Assembly (NCBI RefSeq): GCF_000271405.2
Contig: NC_018081.1
Coordinates: 1,804,074 to 1,868,073, forward strand
Reading direction: 5' to 3'
DNA length: 64,000 nucleotides
From: Enterococcus hirae ATCC 9790
Lineage (GTDB): Bacteria; Bacillota; Bacilli; Lactobacillales; Enterococcaceae
Shown here: piece after piece, positions 18,557-27,349 of the stretch
Position numbering within the stretch: position 1 is the stretch's first letter
Layout of the letters: each line of letters opens with the position of its first letter
Translations under genes and position numbers: made by a program
The notes under the pieces: generated by a model
What the model was told of the DNA's origin: nothing
Database searches by the model: none
Seen by the model: only the letters and a program-made list of their open reading frames with translations

Positions 18557-19080
18557 ACGGTGTTCAAAGAGCTGACCTTCGGCGATAAGTCAAAAAATCT
18601 CAAAACATGGGGAGCTGTTTCGAGATTTTCATCCTTAACGCTTAGGTCAAGACGCTCTTTTCACAGCCTCTTGCTAAACGGCGTTCAAGAAGCAACTCCT
18701 CAACAATAAGCGATGATTTTCTAAAATATGAGGAGCTATTTTAAAAAATCATCGCTTATTCGCTCGGAGCTAAACGCTTCTTTCACAGCCTCTTGCTAAA
18801 CGGTGTTCAAACATCAGCTCCTTGAAATAAGCCTGAATTTTTCAAAACATGAGAAGCTGTTTCAAAAAATTCTTTCTTATTGTCATCAGAGCTACCGGAT
18901 GTTTTCACGACCTCTGATTCACGGTGTTCAAAGAGCTTACCTTCGGCGATAAGTCAAAAAATCTCAAAACATGAGGAGCTGTTTCGAGATTTTCATCCTT
19001 AATGCTCCTGCGATTACTCGTCGCAGTTTTTACTTGGTGAGCACTCAGGTCAAAACACTCTTTTCACGACCTCAAGAGAA
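18557..19080. repeat. Four tandem ~121-bp intergenic repeats with covarying hairpins
   Basis: Units begin at ACGGYGTTCAA at 18557, 18678, 18800 and 18921 (spacing 121, 122, 121). Each holds an apex like AAAACATGAGGAGCTGTTT flanked by arms that pair, then CTCGGAGCT-like and TTTTCACGACCTCT blocks. The arms differ between units but stay complementary: unit 2 AATAAGCGATGATTTT with AAAATCATCGCTTATT; unit 3 AATAAG-GAATTTTT with AAAAAATTC-CTTATT; units 1 and 4 AAAATCTC with GAGATTTT. Unit 4 has a ~38-bp insertion. No coding frame explains it. Confidence 0.85.
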
Positions 19081-19225
19081 ACACAAAAAACGCTTGGTGT
19101 TCGTTTATTTGTTCCCATAGATCTACTGGCTATAAATAGCTCATCGCTTTGTTCAAAAAACCAGAAGCCATTTTCAGTATTGTGCACGAATTGTTTAACT
19201 ATTACACATTGATTAGTAACTGGGA

Positions 19226-19478
19226 TAGTAGTTGAGAGCGTAGCGTACGATTGACTGTGAGCCAAAATGGAGAAGAAACGAGGATTGAGATTAGAAATAA
19301 GGGTGAGATTCCTATTGAACAATTTCAAAAAATCCAAAATAATCTGACTCAACCAAATGAGGTGCCTGTTGATTCTAAAAACGGATTGGGAATTGGTTTA
19401 AGTATTGTCAACACGATCATTCGTGCTCATAACGGACAAATGGAGATGATTGCCGATAATGGGGAAACGATTGTCTGA
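19226..19478 (+). pseudogene. Sensor kinase C-terminal remnant
   Basis: Only the last about 80 residues of a histidine kinase ATPase domain remain: LTVSQNGEETRIEIRNKGEI and NGLGIGLSIVNTIIRAHNG (G2 box). The kinase core, His box and N box are missing; upstream sequence has stops in all frames. It probably represents the former partner of the response regulator that starts 25 bases downstream. Confidence 0.75.
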
Positions 19479-19503
19479 ATCTATTTAAAGTAAGGAGTTT
19501 TTT

Positions 19504-20190
19504 ATGAATAAGATGATCTTATTGATTGAAGATGATCCCAATATTACCGACTTCATGGAAGTGGTTTTTGAGCGAGAACAATATAGATTAACGGTAGCAG
19601 CAAATGGGATGGAAGCTTTAACTGCTTTACAGGCAGAAACATTTGATGTCATTTTACTTGATCTAGGTTTACCTGATATTGATGGAATGGATCTCTTGAA
19701 AATATTGAGGAAACGGATGGATCTTCCGATCGTGGTAATCTCTGCACGAAAGGACGAAAATGAAAAAGTAGCCGCCCTTGATTTAGGAGCAGATGATTAC
19801 GTCACCAAACCTTTCGGGACTAACGAACTTCTAGCTCGTATAAGAACAGCTTTACGCCATAAGAAAACCAAAGAAGAACAGACGTTGATCGTAGTAAATA
19901 ATGCATTGAAAATCGATTTTGATAAGCAGTTGGTTTATAAAAATGACCAAGAAATCCATTTAACAAAAAATGAATATCGATTACTTAAATGTTTATTTGA
20001 GCAGATTGGTAAAGTAGTCACTTATCAAACCTTAATGACCCAAGTATGGGGACCATACAGCGAAGATTCCCAAATTTTGCGAGTCAATATGTCAAATATC
20101 CGCAAAAAAATTGAAACAAATACGTTGAAGCCTGAATATATCATTACTGAAATTGGTATTGGTTATCGCTTACGTGATTACCGCTCGTAA
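19504..20190 (+). CDS. OmpR-family response regulator, KdpE-like
   Basis: A 228-residue response regulator with Asp10-Asp11, phospho-acceptor Asp53 (ILLDLGLPDIDGMDLL) and YVTKPFGTNELLARIRTALR, which is very KdpE-like, plus a winged helix (LTKNEYRLLKCL to TEIGIGYRL). It looks intact, but its neighbouring kinase gene is a fragment and no kdpFABC genes are present, so it may be an orphan. Confidence 0.85.
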   Translation: MNKMILLIEDDPNITDFMEVVFEREQYRLTVAANGMEALTALQAETFDVILLDLGLPDIDGMDLLKILRKRMDLPIVVISARKDENEKVAALDLGADDYVTKPFGTNELLARIRTALRHKKTKEEQTLIVVNNALKIDFDKQLVYKNDQEIHLTKNEYRLLKCLFEQIGKVVTYQTLMTQVWGPYSEDSQILRVNMSNIRKKIETNTLKPEYIITEIGIGYRLRDYRS

Positions 20191-20371
20191 ACATAAAGAT
20201 GAAACAGTGAAGTCTGTTTAATAAGTATTAGATCCGAGAAAGATAATTAAAAAAGGTTATAAAAGAAGCAAATAGCTCCGAGCAAAGCAGAGCAGAGCTA
20301 GCTGTATCTTTCATGACCTTTTTATGGTGTTCATCGTATTACTTCTAGGGAATTAAACCTAGGTTATTCAC

Positions 20372-21007
20372 TTACTCTTTTATAATTAGACCTAACAATG
20401 TAGAGAATTTTAAGGCCTGGTAGGTTGAGACCTGGCAACCTTTTAATTCATTGATCGTAATGCCTAATGTTTCAAAATTAGAGGAGCTTAAATCAACGCC
20501 TTTTAAAGAGGTTTGCTGAAAATTCGCTTCGTTCAATTCACAATTGTCAAAAATGATTCCTTTGAAGTGACAATGATAAAGATCGGCGTTTTCCAATGAA
20601 CAATGGCAAAATTGATTATTCTCCATTTTAGCATAGCCAAAAGCAGCTAGATTGATTAGACAATCTTTAAAAGTAACGTTTTTAATCGTTGATTCTTGAA
20701 AGGTTGTCCCAAGTAGTTTGCAATTGATAAATTCTACTCGGTGGATAGAGGCTTTTGTCATATTGACGTTGGAAAGATCACAATTTGTAAAGCGAACATC
20801 TACGAACTCGACCTGACTAAAATCGCTATTTGTAAATTGACAGTGATCAAATTCCATATTGTAAAAACGTGGACGATCGAAAAATGCTTCGATTGCTTCG
20901 TCATTGACTACTTTGCACATTTCAAGCATTGGTTCCTCTTCGGAATAGATTGTAGAAAAGGGCTTAAGTGGTAATGTGGGAGAAATTTTTGGAGGAACGA
21001 TTTTCAT
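20372..21007 (-). CDS. Pentapeptide repeat protein
   Basis: A 211-residue right-handed quadrilateral beta-helix protein made of A(D/N)LXX-type repeats: FDHCQFTNSDFSQVEFVDVR, CDLSNVNMTKASIHRVEF, CSLENADLYHCHFKGIIF, CELNEANFQQTSLKGVDLSS. Length and the closing VSTYQALKFSTLLGLIIK recall Qnr/MfpA-type gyrase-protecting proteins, but many pentapeptide proteins do other things; a resistance role is not claimed. An N-terminal extension of about 45 residues precedes the repeats. Confidence 0.85.
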   Translation of the reverse strand: MKIVPPKISPTLPLKPFSTIYSEEEPMLEMCKVVNDEAIEAFFDRPRFYNMEFDHCQFTNSDFSQVEFVDVRFTNCDLSNVNMTKASIHRVEFINCKLLGTTFQESTIKNVTFKDCLINLAAFGYAKMENNQFCHCSLENADLYHCHFKGIIFDNCELNEANFQQTSLKGVDLSSSNFETLGITINELKGCQVSTYQALKFSTLLGLIIKE

Positions 21008-21129
21008 AGATTCATCTACTTTCCTATATAAGATTTTTTCATATCAGTAACGGAATCATCGTTGTCTGCTTATTATAGCACAAATCATTTGATTGCATTT
21101 GGCGATTTTTTTGCGACAAAATGCGATAA

Positions 21130-21159
21130 ATTGCAAAATATTGCAAAATATTGCAAACT
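21130..21159. promoter_or_regulatory. Three 10-bp phased direct repeats upstream of DeoR gene
   Basis: ATTGCAAAAT, ATTGCAAAAT, ATTGCAAACT follow each other exactly head to tail, one helical turn apart. They lie between the divergent pentapeptide and DeoR genes. A cooperative regulator binding array is the simplest reading. Confidence 0.55.
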
Positions 21160-21189
21160 GTAGTAAAGTGACTTAAGGGAGGCGGTTTC

Positions 21190-21949
21190 ATGCTGAGGGA
21201 AATTCGTTTGAAAAAATAATCAAAATCATGAAAGAAAAACAAAATGCTGCGATTGATGACTTAGCAGAACAGCTGGAAGTATCTAAAGACACGATCAGAC
21301 GTGATTTAATGAAGTTAGAAGAAAAAAATATAGTTCGCAGAACACACGGCGGAGCGATTTTATTAGAAAGAGAAGCAACTATTTTTGATTATGAGCAACG
21401 TTCAACTAAATTAAATGGAGTGAAACTTCAGTTAGGAAAAACCGCTGCAGCTATCATTAAAGACAATTCATCGGTTATTTTCGATTCCTCCACTACTGTA
21501 GAAAGTGTGATCAATCAAATAGGGATGAAACCTTTGACAGCTATCACTAATTCTTTGACTCATGCGATGCTGTTAGCAAAAAGGTCAGCAACTACGATTA
21601 CGCTATTGCCGGGAAAATTGCACAAAACACAACTTTTTTTACATGGCTCAGATACTATTGAGAAATTAAAACAATACAGTGTAGACTATACATTTTTAGG
21701 TGTTTTTGCTTTATCGTCTGAAGGGATATTCATCCATACGGAAGAAGAAGGACTTGTCAAACGCCAAATGGTCAAACAGGCAAAAACGGTGGTTGCTTTA
21801 GCAGATCATACAAAAATGGATAAAACCGGTTTTTTAAGGTTTGTGATTTAAAAGAGATTGATTTTCTAGTAACAGATCAACCTCCCAGCAAGCAGTTGCA
21901 ACAAGCTTTGATAAATAATCAGGTGGAATGTCTTATATTAGATCAATAA
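21190..21949 (+). pseudogene. DeoR-family regulator with two frameshifts
   Basis: The middle (21228-21851) is a good DeoR regulator: HTH in IDDLAEQLEVSKDTIRRDLMKLEEK, then RRTHGGAILLE and a sugar-phosphate sensor domain. The proper start, ATG 21190 behind GGGAGGCGG, hits a stop after 9 codons; adding one base in GAAATTCG restores FEKIIKIMKEKQN. At the other end FLRFVI stops, but one more base gives FVDLKEIDFLVTDQPPSKQ to 21949. Both look like one-base losses. The adjacent gene is also broken. Confidence 0.8.
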
Positions 21950-21959
21950 AGGAGTAAGT

Positions 21960-23366
21960 ATGGAAAAGATAAATATAATTTTAGATGTGTTGACTGAGCC
22001 GAAAACATTTGCAGATGTCTCACCGGTTTTCTTAACAGATGAAACGATTGAGATGAGAAAAAAACGAATGATACAAAGGATGAGAGAAGAAGCGATTGAC
22101 ACACTAATCATTTATGCAGATCGTGAGCATGGTAGCAATTTTGAATATTTTACAGGATTTATTCCACGGTTTGAAGAAGGATTATTTGTTATGGAAAATA
22201 GTGGAAAAAGTACCTTGATTTTGGGAAATGAAAATCTGAAACTATGTAAACATGCACGAATCCAATCAGAATTGGTTCATTATCCACCTTTTTCATTGCC
22301 GAATCAACCAATGGATCACGAACAACCTTTAGAACAATTATTTACCTCGTTAGGGTTCGTTGAAAAGAAAAAAATCGGGGTAGTTGGTTGGAAAATGTTT
22401 ACTACACGGAAGAAAGAAGCGACCAAGCTATTCGATGTTCCTCACTTTATTATTGAAGCAATCGAAAAAGTAAAAGGTGAAACGACTGAACTACTAAATG
22501 CTAGTTCGCTGTTGATCGGGGAAAAAGGAATACGGAGAACAAATAATGCCAATGAGATCGCTCATTATGAATTTGGTGCCAATCTAGCTTCTAGTTGCAT
22601 GTTACAAGCACTAAACAAGATTGAAGTAGGTGTAAAAGAGTCTGAAATTGGAGCATTGTTAAATGGAAAAGGACAACCGAACACGGTAGTGACAATTGCT
22701 GCGACAGGGCAACGTTTCGAATATGCTAATCTTTACCCAACCGATAAAACAATTAAACTTGGGGATGCGTTGTCTTTAACTACTGGGTTTAAAGGTGGTC
22801 TATCTAGCAGAACAGGGTTTGTCATCGAACATGAAAAACAACTTCCGTCAGAGCAAGCGGATTATTTAGAAAAAGTGGCTAAACCTTATTTTCAAGCAAT
22901 TGTTCATTGGTTAGAAACAATCAAAGTGGGGATGAGAGGCGAAGAAGTTTATCAACTAGTTGAGACTGTTTTACCAAAAAAACAGTTCCATTGGCATTTA
23001 AATCCTGGTCACTTGACAGCAGATGAAGAGTGGTTAGCTTCACCTATTTATCAAGAGTCGCAAGAAATACTTGAAAGTGGGATGATTTTTCAACTAGATA
23101 TCATTCCTTAAGTTCCGGGTTATACAGGTGTTAGTGCGGAAGAATGTGTGGTATTAGCTGATGAGGCACTGCAAGCAAAAATCAAAGAAAAGTACCCAGA
23201 ATTATGGCAACGCATTATGATTCGTCAAACGTATTTGAAAGAAGTGCTAAACATTGATTTAAGTAAAGATATTTTACCGCTTTCCAACACGGTTGCATAC
23301 TTACGCCCTTTTTATTTAGCAAAGAATCAAGCATTTCGTGTACAAAGAATAAAATCCACATCTTGA
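21960..23366 (+). pseudogene. M24 (Xaa-Pro) peptidase-like protein with internal stop
   Basis: A metallopeptidase-fold protein of about 468 codons split by an in-frame TAA at 23109. Before it: YADREHGSNFEYFTGFIPRF (N-terminal creatinase-like domain) and QLDIIP; after it, in the same frame: VPGYTGVSAEECVVLADEAL through 23366. TCA to TAA would explain it. The classical five metal ligands are not all evident, so it may have been a non-catalytic family member. Probably controlled by the adjacent DeoR gene, which is also broken. Confidence 0.8.
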
Positions 23367-23387
23367 TGTACGAGTGAATGATAAGAG

Positions 23388-23440
23388 AAAATTCGTAGGA
23401 GTAACAGGAGCTGTATGGTTCGTTACTTCTCGAATTTTTT
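23388..23440 (+). terminator. Terminator with AGGAGCTGT apex
   Basis: AAAATTCG-AG-AGTAAC pairs with GTTACT-CT-CGAATTTT, ending in T6. The apex ACAGGAGCTGT resembles the repeat apexes at 18.6-19 kb. Confidence 0.75.
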
Positions 23441-23632
23441 AGGTCTGCTAGCTTTTTTGAGAAAAATCCCTTATAGTGAGAGCCGAAAGACTAGATCATT
23501 TTTTGTACGTTGTTTCAAATGCGACGATGATCATGCATAAATCTCCATTCGTTTATTGGGTTTGTCCAAGCAGATAAATGTTAGGATAGTCGTTTATGAA
23601 CGAGATGGAACAGAAAAAAGGGGATATCGACT

Positions 23633-23992
23633 ATGAACATCAAACAAGTGAGTGAAACGAAAGGGATCTCGCCCGATACATTACGTTATTATGAGAAAAT
23701 TGGTCTCATTCCACCTGTACATCGCACGAAAGGCGGAATCCGTGATTATACAGAAGAAGACCTCAACTGGGTAGATTTTACAATTTGTATGAGAAATGCT
23801 GGCTTATCCATTGAGTCGTTGATCGAATACAATAAATTGTGTAAGCAAGGAGACCAGACAATTGCTGCTAGGAAGCAATTATTGATGACAGAAAGACAGC
23901 ATTTGATTCAAAAGATCGATGAGATGCAAGAGTGTTTAACACGATTACATAAGAAAATCGAGAATTACGATCGGTATTTATTAGAACAATAA
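23633..23992 (+). CDS. MerR family regulator
   Basis: A 119-residue MerR/AdhR-like regulator: IKQVSETKGISPDTLRYYEK (winged HTH) and the effector/dimer coiled coil LIQKIDEMQECLTRLHKKI. No target gene lies alongside: downstream is a terminator and a convergent lyase gene. The effector is unknown. Confidence 0.88.
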   Translation: MNIKQVSETKGISPDTLRYYEKIGLIPPVHRTKGGIRDYTEEDLNWVDFTICMRNAGLSIESLIEYNKLCKQGDQTIAARKQLLMTERQHLIQKIDEMQECLTRLHKKIENYDRYLLEQ

Positions 23993-24131
23993 GATATTAG
24001 TCCATGTTAGCCAACAGTTGGTTAAGAGAACTTTTATAGCCCAAATACAACAGTTCTGAAATTTTTACCGATGATGAAATAAAAAAATTTTGATGAAAAA
24101 GAAGGCGTGTCGGAAGTGTCTAACTCTAAGA

Positions 24132-24186
24132 AATAAGCCGGATAGTCCCAAATAGGAGGAACTATTTTGGGACTATCCGGCTTATT
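24132..24186. terminator. Bidirectional terminator with AATAGGAGGA apex
   Basis: A 19-bp stem, AATAAGCCGGATAGTCCCA (24132-24150) with its complement at 24168-24186, encloses AATAGGAGGAACTATTT. The apex is shared with the terminator at 7633-7690 although the arms differ. Confidence 0.8.
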
Positions 24187-24229
24187 TTCGATGATAGAAC
24201 TCACCATGAATATCAGACAGTGAGTGAAA

Positions 24230-25369
24230 CTACATAGCATTTAACGCATCATCAAGATCAGCGATCAAATCTTCTACATCTTCGATCCCGCATGAAAGCC
24301 GAACTAAAGTTTCAGTGACACCCATCGCTAATCGATCCTTTTCAGGCATACTGGCATGAGACATCGCCCAAGGATAAGAAAGGATGGATTCCACACCGCC
24401 GAGACTGACAGCTACGATTGGTACACGACAGTGTGTGAATAAGGTTTCAATTTGCTTAACTGAATCTACTTCAAATGACAAAATAGCACCACAGTCTTCG
24501 CATTGTTTTTGATGGATCGAATGTCCAGCATGCTGTTCAAGACCAGGATAATAAACGTTTGTTACTTTCGGATGATTGACGAGAAAGTTAGCTAATTCAC
24601 TAGCGTTTCGAACTGATTTTTCCATTCTTAACCCCAGCGTTTTAACGCCGAGCAATAGTAGCCAAGCATCTTCAGGACCCAAAATCCCGCCCAGTGCTTT
24701 TTGATGTTCCTTTAATTGCTGATACAGCTCCTCGTTATTTGTAGCGACCAAACCTGCAACAACGTCACTATGTCCATTGATAAACTTTGTTGCACTATGT
24801 ATCACGATATCAACACCTAAATCTAAAGGATGTTGTGAAATGGGTGTCATAAATGTATTATCTGCAACTGTTAAGATCTGATACTCGTTAGCCAATTCAG
24901 TCACTTTCTTTATATCAGTGATTGTTAATAATGGATTGGAAGGAGTTTCAATGTAAAACATTTTTGTTTCTTTTTTAATCGCTTTTTGCCAAGAATCAAT
25001 ATCCGTTTCATCAACAAAAGTGCAATCGATCCCGAAACGAGCTAAGAAAAGATGGATGCTTTGGAAGGTTCCACCATAAATATTTTTACCTAGTACTAAA
25101 TGATCTCCTTTGGATAAAAGGAACAGGACAGCGTTAATAGCAGCCATTCCTGATGAAAATGCTAAACTGAACTGCGCGTTTTCTAATGAAGCAATACATT
25201 TTTCCGCCGCTTCGACAGTAGGGTTACCAAAACGAGTGTAACTAAAACCTGTGTGAGTGAAGACATTTTTTTGATGAAACGTGGAAGTTTGATATTTAGG
25301 TATCGACGATGAGCCTGTAACTGGGTCGATGACTGGGTAATCGTGTAGAATTTTTGTATTGATATTCAT
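24230..25369 (-). CDS. PLP-dependent trans-sulfuration enzyme (cystathionine lyase/synthase)
   Basis: A 379-residue Cys/Met metabolism PLP enzyme. SYTRFGNPTVEAAEKCIASL, FSSGMAAINAV, DNTFMTPISQHPLDLGVD and the PLP lysine in HSATKFINGHSDVVAG are typical of MetB/MetC/MccB. Gamma-synthase and lyase activities cannot be told apart by eye; the cystine symporter opposite favours a lyase role. ATG at 25369 has GGAGGA upstream and is preferred to 25384. Divergent from the ridA operon, sharing a control region with palindromic sites. Confidence 0.88.
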   Translation of the reverse strand: MNINTKILHDYPVIDPVTGSSSIPKYQTSTFHQKNVFTHTGFSYTRFGNPTVEAAEKCIASLENAQFSLAFSSGMAAINAVLFLLSKGDHLVLGKNIYGGTFQSIHLFLARFGIDCTFVDETDIDSWQKAIKKETKMFYIETPSNPLLTITDIKKVTELANEYQILTVADNTFMTPISQHPLDLGVDIVIHSATKFINGHSDVVAGLVATNNEELYQQLKEHQKALGGILGPEDAWLLLLGVKTLGLRMEKSVRNASELANFLVNHPKVTNVYYPGLEQHAGHSIHQKQCEDCGAILSFEVDSVKQIETLFTHCRVPIVAVSLGGVESILSYPWAMSHASMPEKDRLAMGVTETLVRLSCGIEDVEDLIADLDDALNAM

Positions 25370-25440
25370 ATGGGTTTCCTCCAAACCTACTTCATGTATC
25401 TCAAAAATAACACATTCATTTCCGTTATGTCAACGCTTTC

Positions 25441-25623
25441 TTGATAAAAAATTATCAATGAAATTAATTGCTTGCGTTAGATTTTAAATAACATTAGTTT
25501 TTATAATTTTATTTTAAATAAAAGAATTTTTGCGGTTTTTAAAAACTCTGAAAGTGGTTGACTGCCTTAAAAATATATGATAATTTTTTAGTGTAATTGT
25601 ATTCTATGATAAAAAATTATTAA
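25441..25623. promoter_or_regulatory. Divergent control region with palindromic sites
   Basis: TTGATAAAAAATTATCAA (25441-25458) is a perfect palindrome 70 bases before the lyase start. TGATAATTTTTTA (25578) and TGATAAAAAATTATTAA (25607) form an inverted pair before ridA. A similar TTGATAATTTTTTGTTA occurs upstream of the YheO-type regulator (29699). Confidence 0.5.
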
Positions 25624-25635
25624 AGGAGGAAAAGA

Positions 25636-25989
25636 ATGAGTAGCAACAAATTACCGTATGAAAAATATCGCGTGGCGGGAGACTTGATCTTTGTTTCTGG
25701 ACAGTTACCAATCGATCCAACCACTGGTGAAATCGTTTCTGAAGAGATTAAAGCACAAGCGAACCAAATCATGATCAATATATCACAAGTGTTGGAGGAG
25801 CTAGACTTGACCATGAATCAAGTGGTTAAAACGACTTGTTTTCTAACTGATATGAATCATTTTGAAGCATTTAATCAAGTGTACGCAGAACACTTTGGTG
25901 AACGTTTCCCAGCACGATCAGCTTTTCAAGTCGTTGCCTTACCAAAAGATGCTTTAATAGAAATCGAATGGGTTTTATCTAAAGCATAA
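25636..25989 (+). CDS. RidA family reactive-intermediate deaminase
   Basis: A 117-residue YjgF/YER057c/UK114 protein: GDLIFVSGQLPIDPTTGEIV, VVKTTCFLTDMNHFEAFN and the Arg-containing FPARSAFQVVALPKDALIEIE. RidA proteins hydrolyse enamine/imine products released by PLP enzymes, which fits the divergent PLP lyase. AAAGGAGG upstream; the oxidoreductase follows after 17 bases. Confidence 0.93.
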   Translation: MSSNKLPYEKYRVAGDLIFVSGQLPIDPTTGEIVSEEIKAQANQIMINISQVLEELDLTMNQVVKTTCFLTDMNHFEAFNQVYAEHFGERFPARSAFQVVALPKDALIEIEWVLSKA

Positions 25990-26006
25990 GAAAAGAGGAA
26001 GAAAGA

Positions 26007-27335
26007 ATGAAAATAATAATCATTGGTGGAATTGCTGCAGGAATGAGCGCAGCGGCCAAAGCAAAGAGAGTCAATCCAGATGCAGAAATCATCGTGATTG
26101 AACAAGAGGATTATATCTCTTTCGGCGCTTGTGGGCTTCCTTATTATTTAGGCGAAGAATTTAATGATGAACAAGAGATGTTTGCTCGAACGCCTGAACA
26201 AATCGAACGTTTAGGAATTAAATTATTGTTGCGCCATCGAGTAGAATCAATCGAATTTGCCACTAAAACGTTAGCTGTAAAAAATTTAAGTACAAATGAA
26301 GTGAGTCATGAAACTTATGATCGTCTGATGCTGGCTGTCGGTGCAAAGCCGTTTGTTCCTAACATTGCTGGTATTGATTCTAGTGATGTATATACGATTA
26401 CAAAACTTAATGAAGTCAAACGACTACAGCAAGAATTATCAAATTATCAAAATATTGTCATCCTGGGTGGTGGATTTATTGGCATTGAAGTAGCTGATCA
26501 GTTAACGAAAGCAGGAAAAAATATTCATTTGATCGAGATGGCTCCTCACTTGATGAATCGTTCATTTGATCCGGAATTTTCTACTAAAATTAAAGAAGCT
26601 ATTGAAGAAGAAAATGTAAGGGTTTCCTTGGAGGAGTCTGTTCTAGAGATCGAAAAAAATCATGAACAAGTGGTAGCTGTCAAAACGAATAGAGGAAGTT
26701 ATCAGGCGGATGCGGTGATCGTTGCTGCTGGATTTGTTCCTAATACCAGCTTTTTGAATGATCAATTGGAATTGTTAGGAAATGGTGCAATTAAAATCGA
26801 TACATACGGGAGAACGTCTCAAAAAGATGTATTTGCGGCAGGTGACTGTGCTTCGATTCCCCATCGAATCTTAGGGGATATTTACCTTCCTTTAGCGACT
26901 ACAGCGAATAAAATGGGACGGATCGTTGGGGTCAATCTTAGCGGTGTACAGATGCAGGAATATTCAGGGACATTAGGCAGTAGTGCGATCAAAGTAGGAG
27001 AGTACGAGGCAGCAGCGACTGGTATCACTGAAAAAATGGCAAGAGAAAAAGGATTAGATATCAAAACGACTTGTATTGAGACAATGAATCACTCGAATTA
27101 TTATGGAACTCAAGAAAAAATCATGATCAAACTGGTTTATGACCGACAAACAAAAGTGTTGTATGGTGCCCAACTATTCGGGAAAAATGAAACAGTTCTT
27201 CGTGCGACTGGCTTAGCTGTTGCGATACACGCTCAAATGACGACTGAAGAATTAGGATTTGTTGATTTTGCTTATGCACCACCTTTTTCTTCTACGTGGG
27301 AAGCACTAAATGTTGTAGCAAATACTGCAAAATAA
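26007..27335 (+). CDS. CoA-disulfide reductase/NADH oxidase-like flavoprotein
   Basis: A 442-residue FAD-dependent pyridine nucleotide-disulfide oxidoreductase. IIIGGIAAGMSAAAKAKRVN binds FAD, the redox cysteine is in SFGACGLPYYLG (about residue 43), the second nucleotide site is VILGGGFIGIEVADQL, and DVFAAGDCA is the FAD motif. It has a single active Cys, as in CoA-disulfide reductase and NADH oxidases. In this operon (RidA, cystine symporter) disulfide or persulfide reduction is the likely role. Confidence 0.88.
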   Translation: MKIIIIGGIAAGMSAAAKAKRVNPDAEIIVIEQEDYISFGACGLPYYLGEEFNDEQEMFARTPEQIERLGIKLLLRHRVESIEFATKTLAVKNLSTNEVSHETYDRLMLAVGAKPFVPNIAGIDSSDVYTITKLNEVKRLQQELSNYQNIVILGGGFIGIEVADQLTKAGKNIHLIEMAPHLMNRSFDPEFSTKIKEAIEEENVRVSLEESVLEIEKNHEQVVAVKTNRGSYQADAVIVAAGFVPNTSFLNDQLELLGNGAIKIDTYGRTSQKDVFAAGDCASIPHRILGDIYLPLATTANKMGRIVGVNLSGVQMQEYSGTLGSSAIKVGEYEAAATGITEKMAREKGLDIKTTCIETMNHSNYYGTQEKIMIKLVYDRQTKVLYGAQLFGKNETVLRATGLAVAIHAQMTTEELGFVDFAYAPPFSSTWEALNVVANTAK

Positions 27336-27349
27336 AGGGGATGAATAAA

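Noticed and set aside
18557..19080. CRISPR-like array
   Set aside because: Only four units, ~121 bp long, no short identical repeats with unique spacers and no cas genes; it is a tandem repeat of a hairpin element.
20372..21007. Calling the pentapeptide protein a quinolone-resistance Qnr
   Set aside because: Length and C-terminus are suggestive, but the N-terminal extension and lack of clear Qnr signatures do not justify the name.
25385..25635. S-box or T-box riboswitch before the trans-sulfuration genes
   Set aside because: No T-box bulge or S-box core motifs are visible; only short palindromes.
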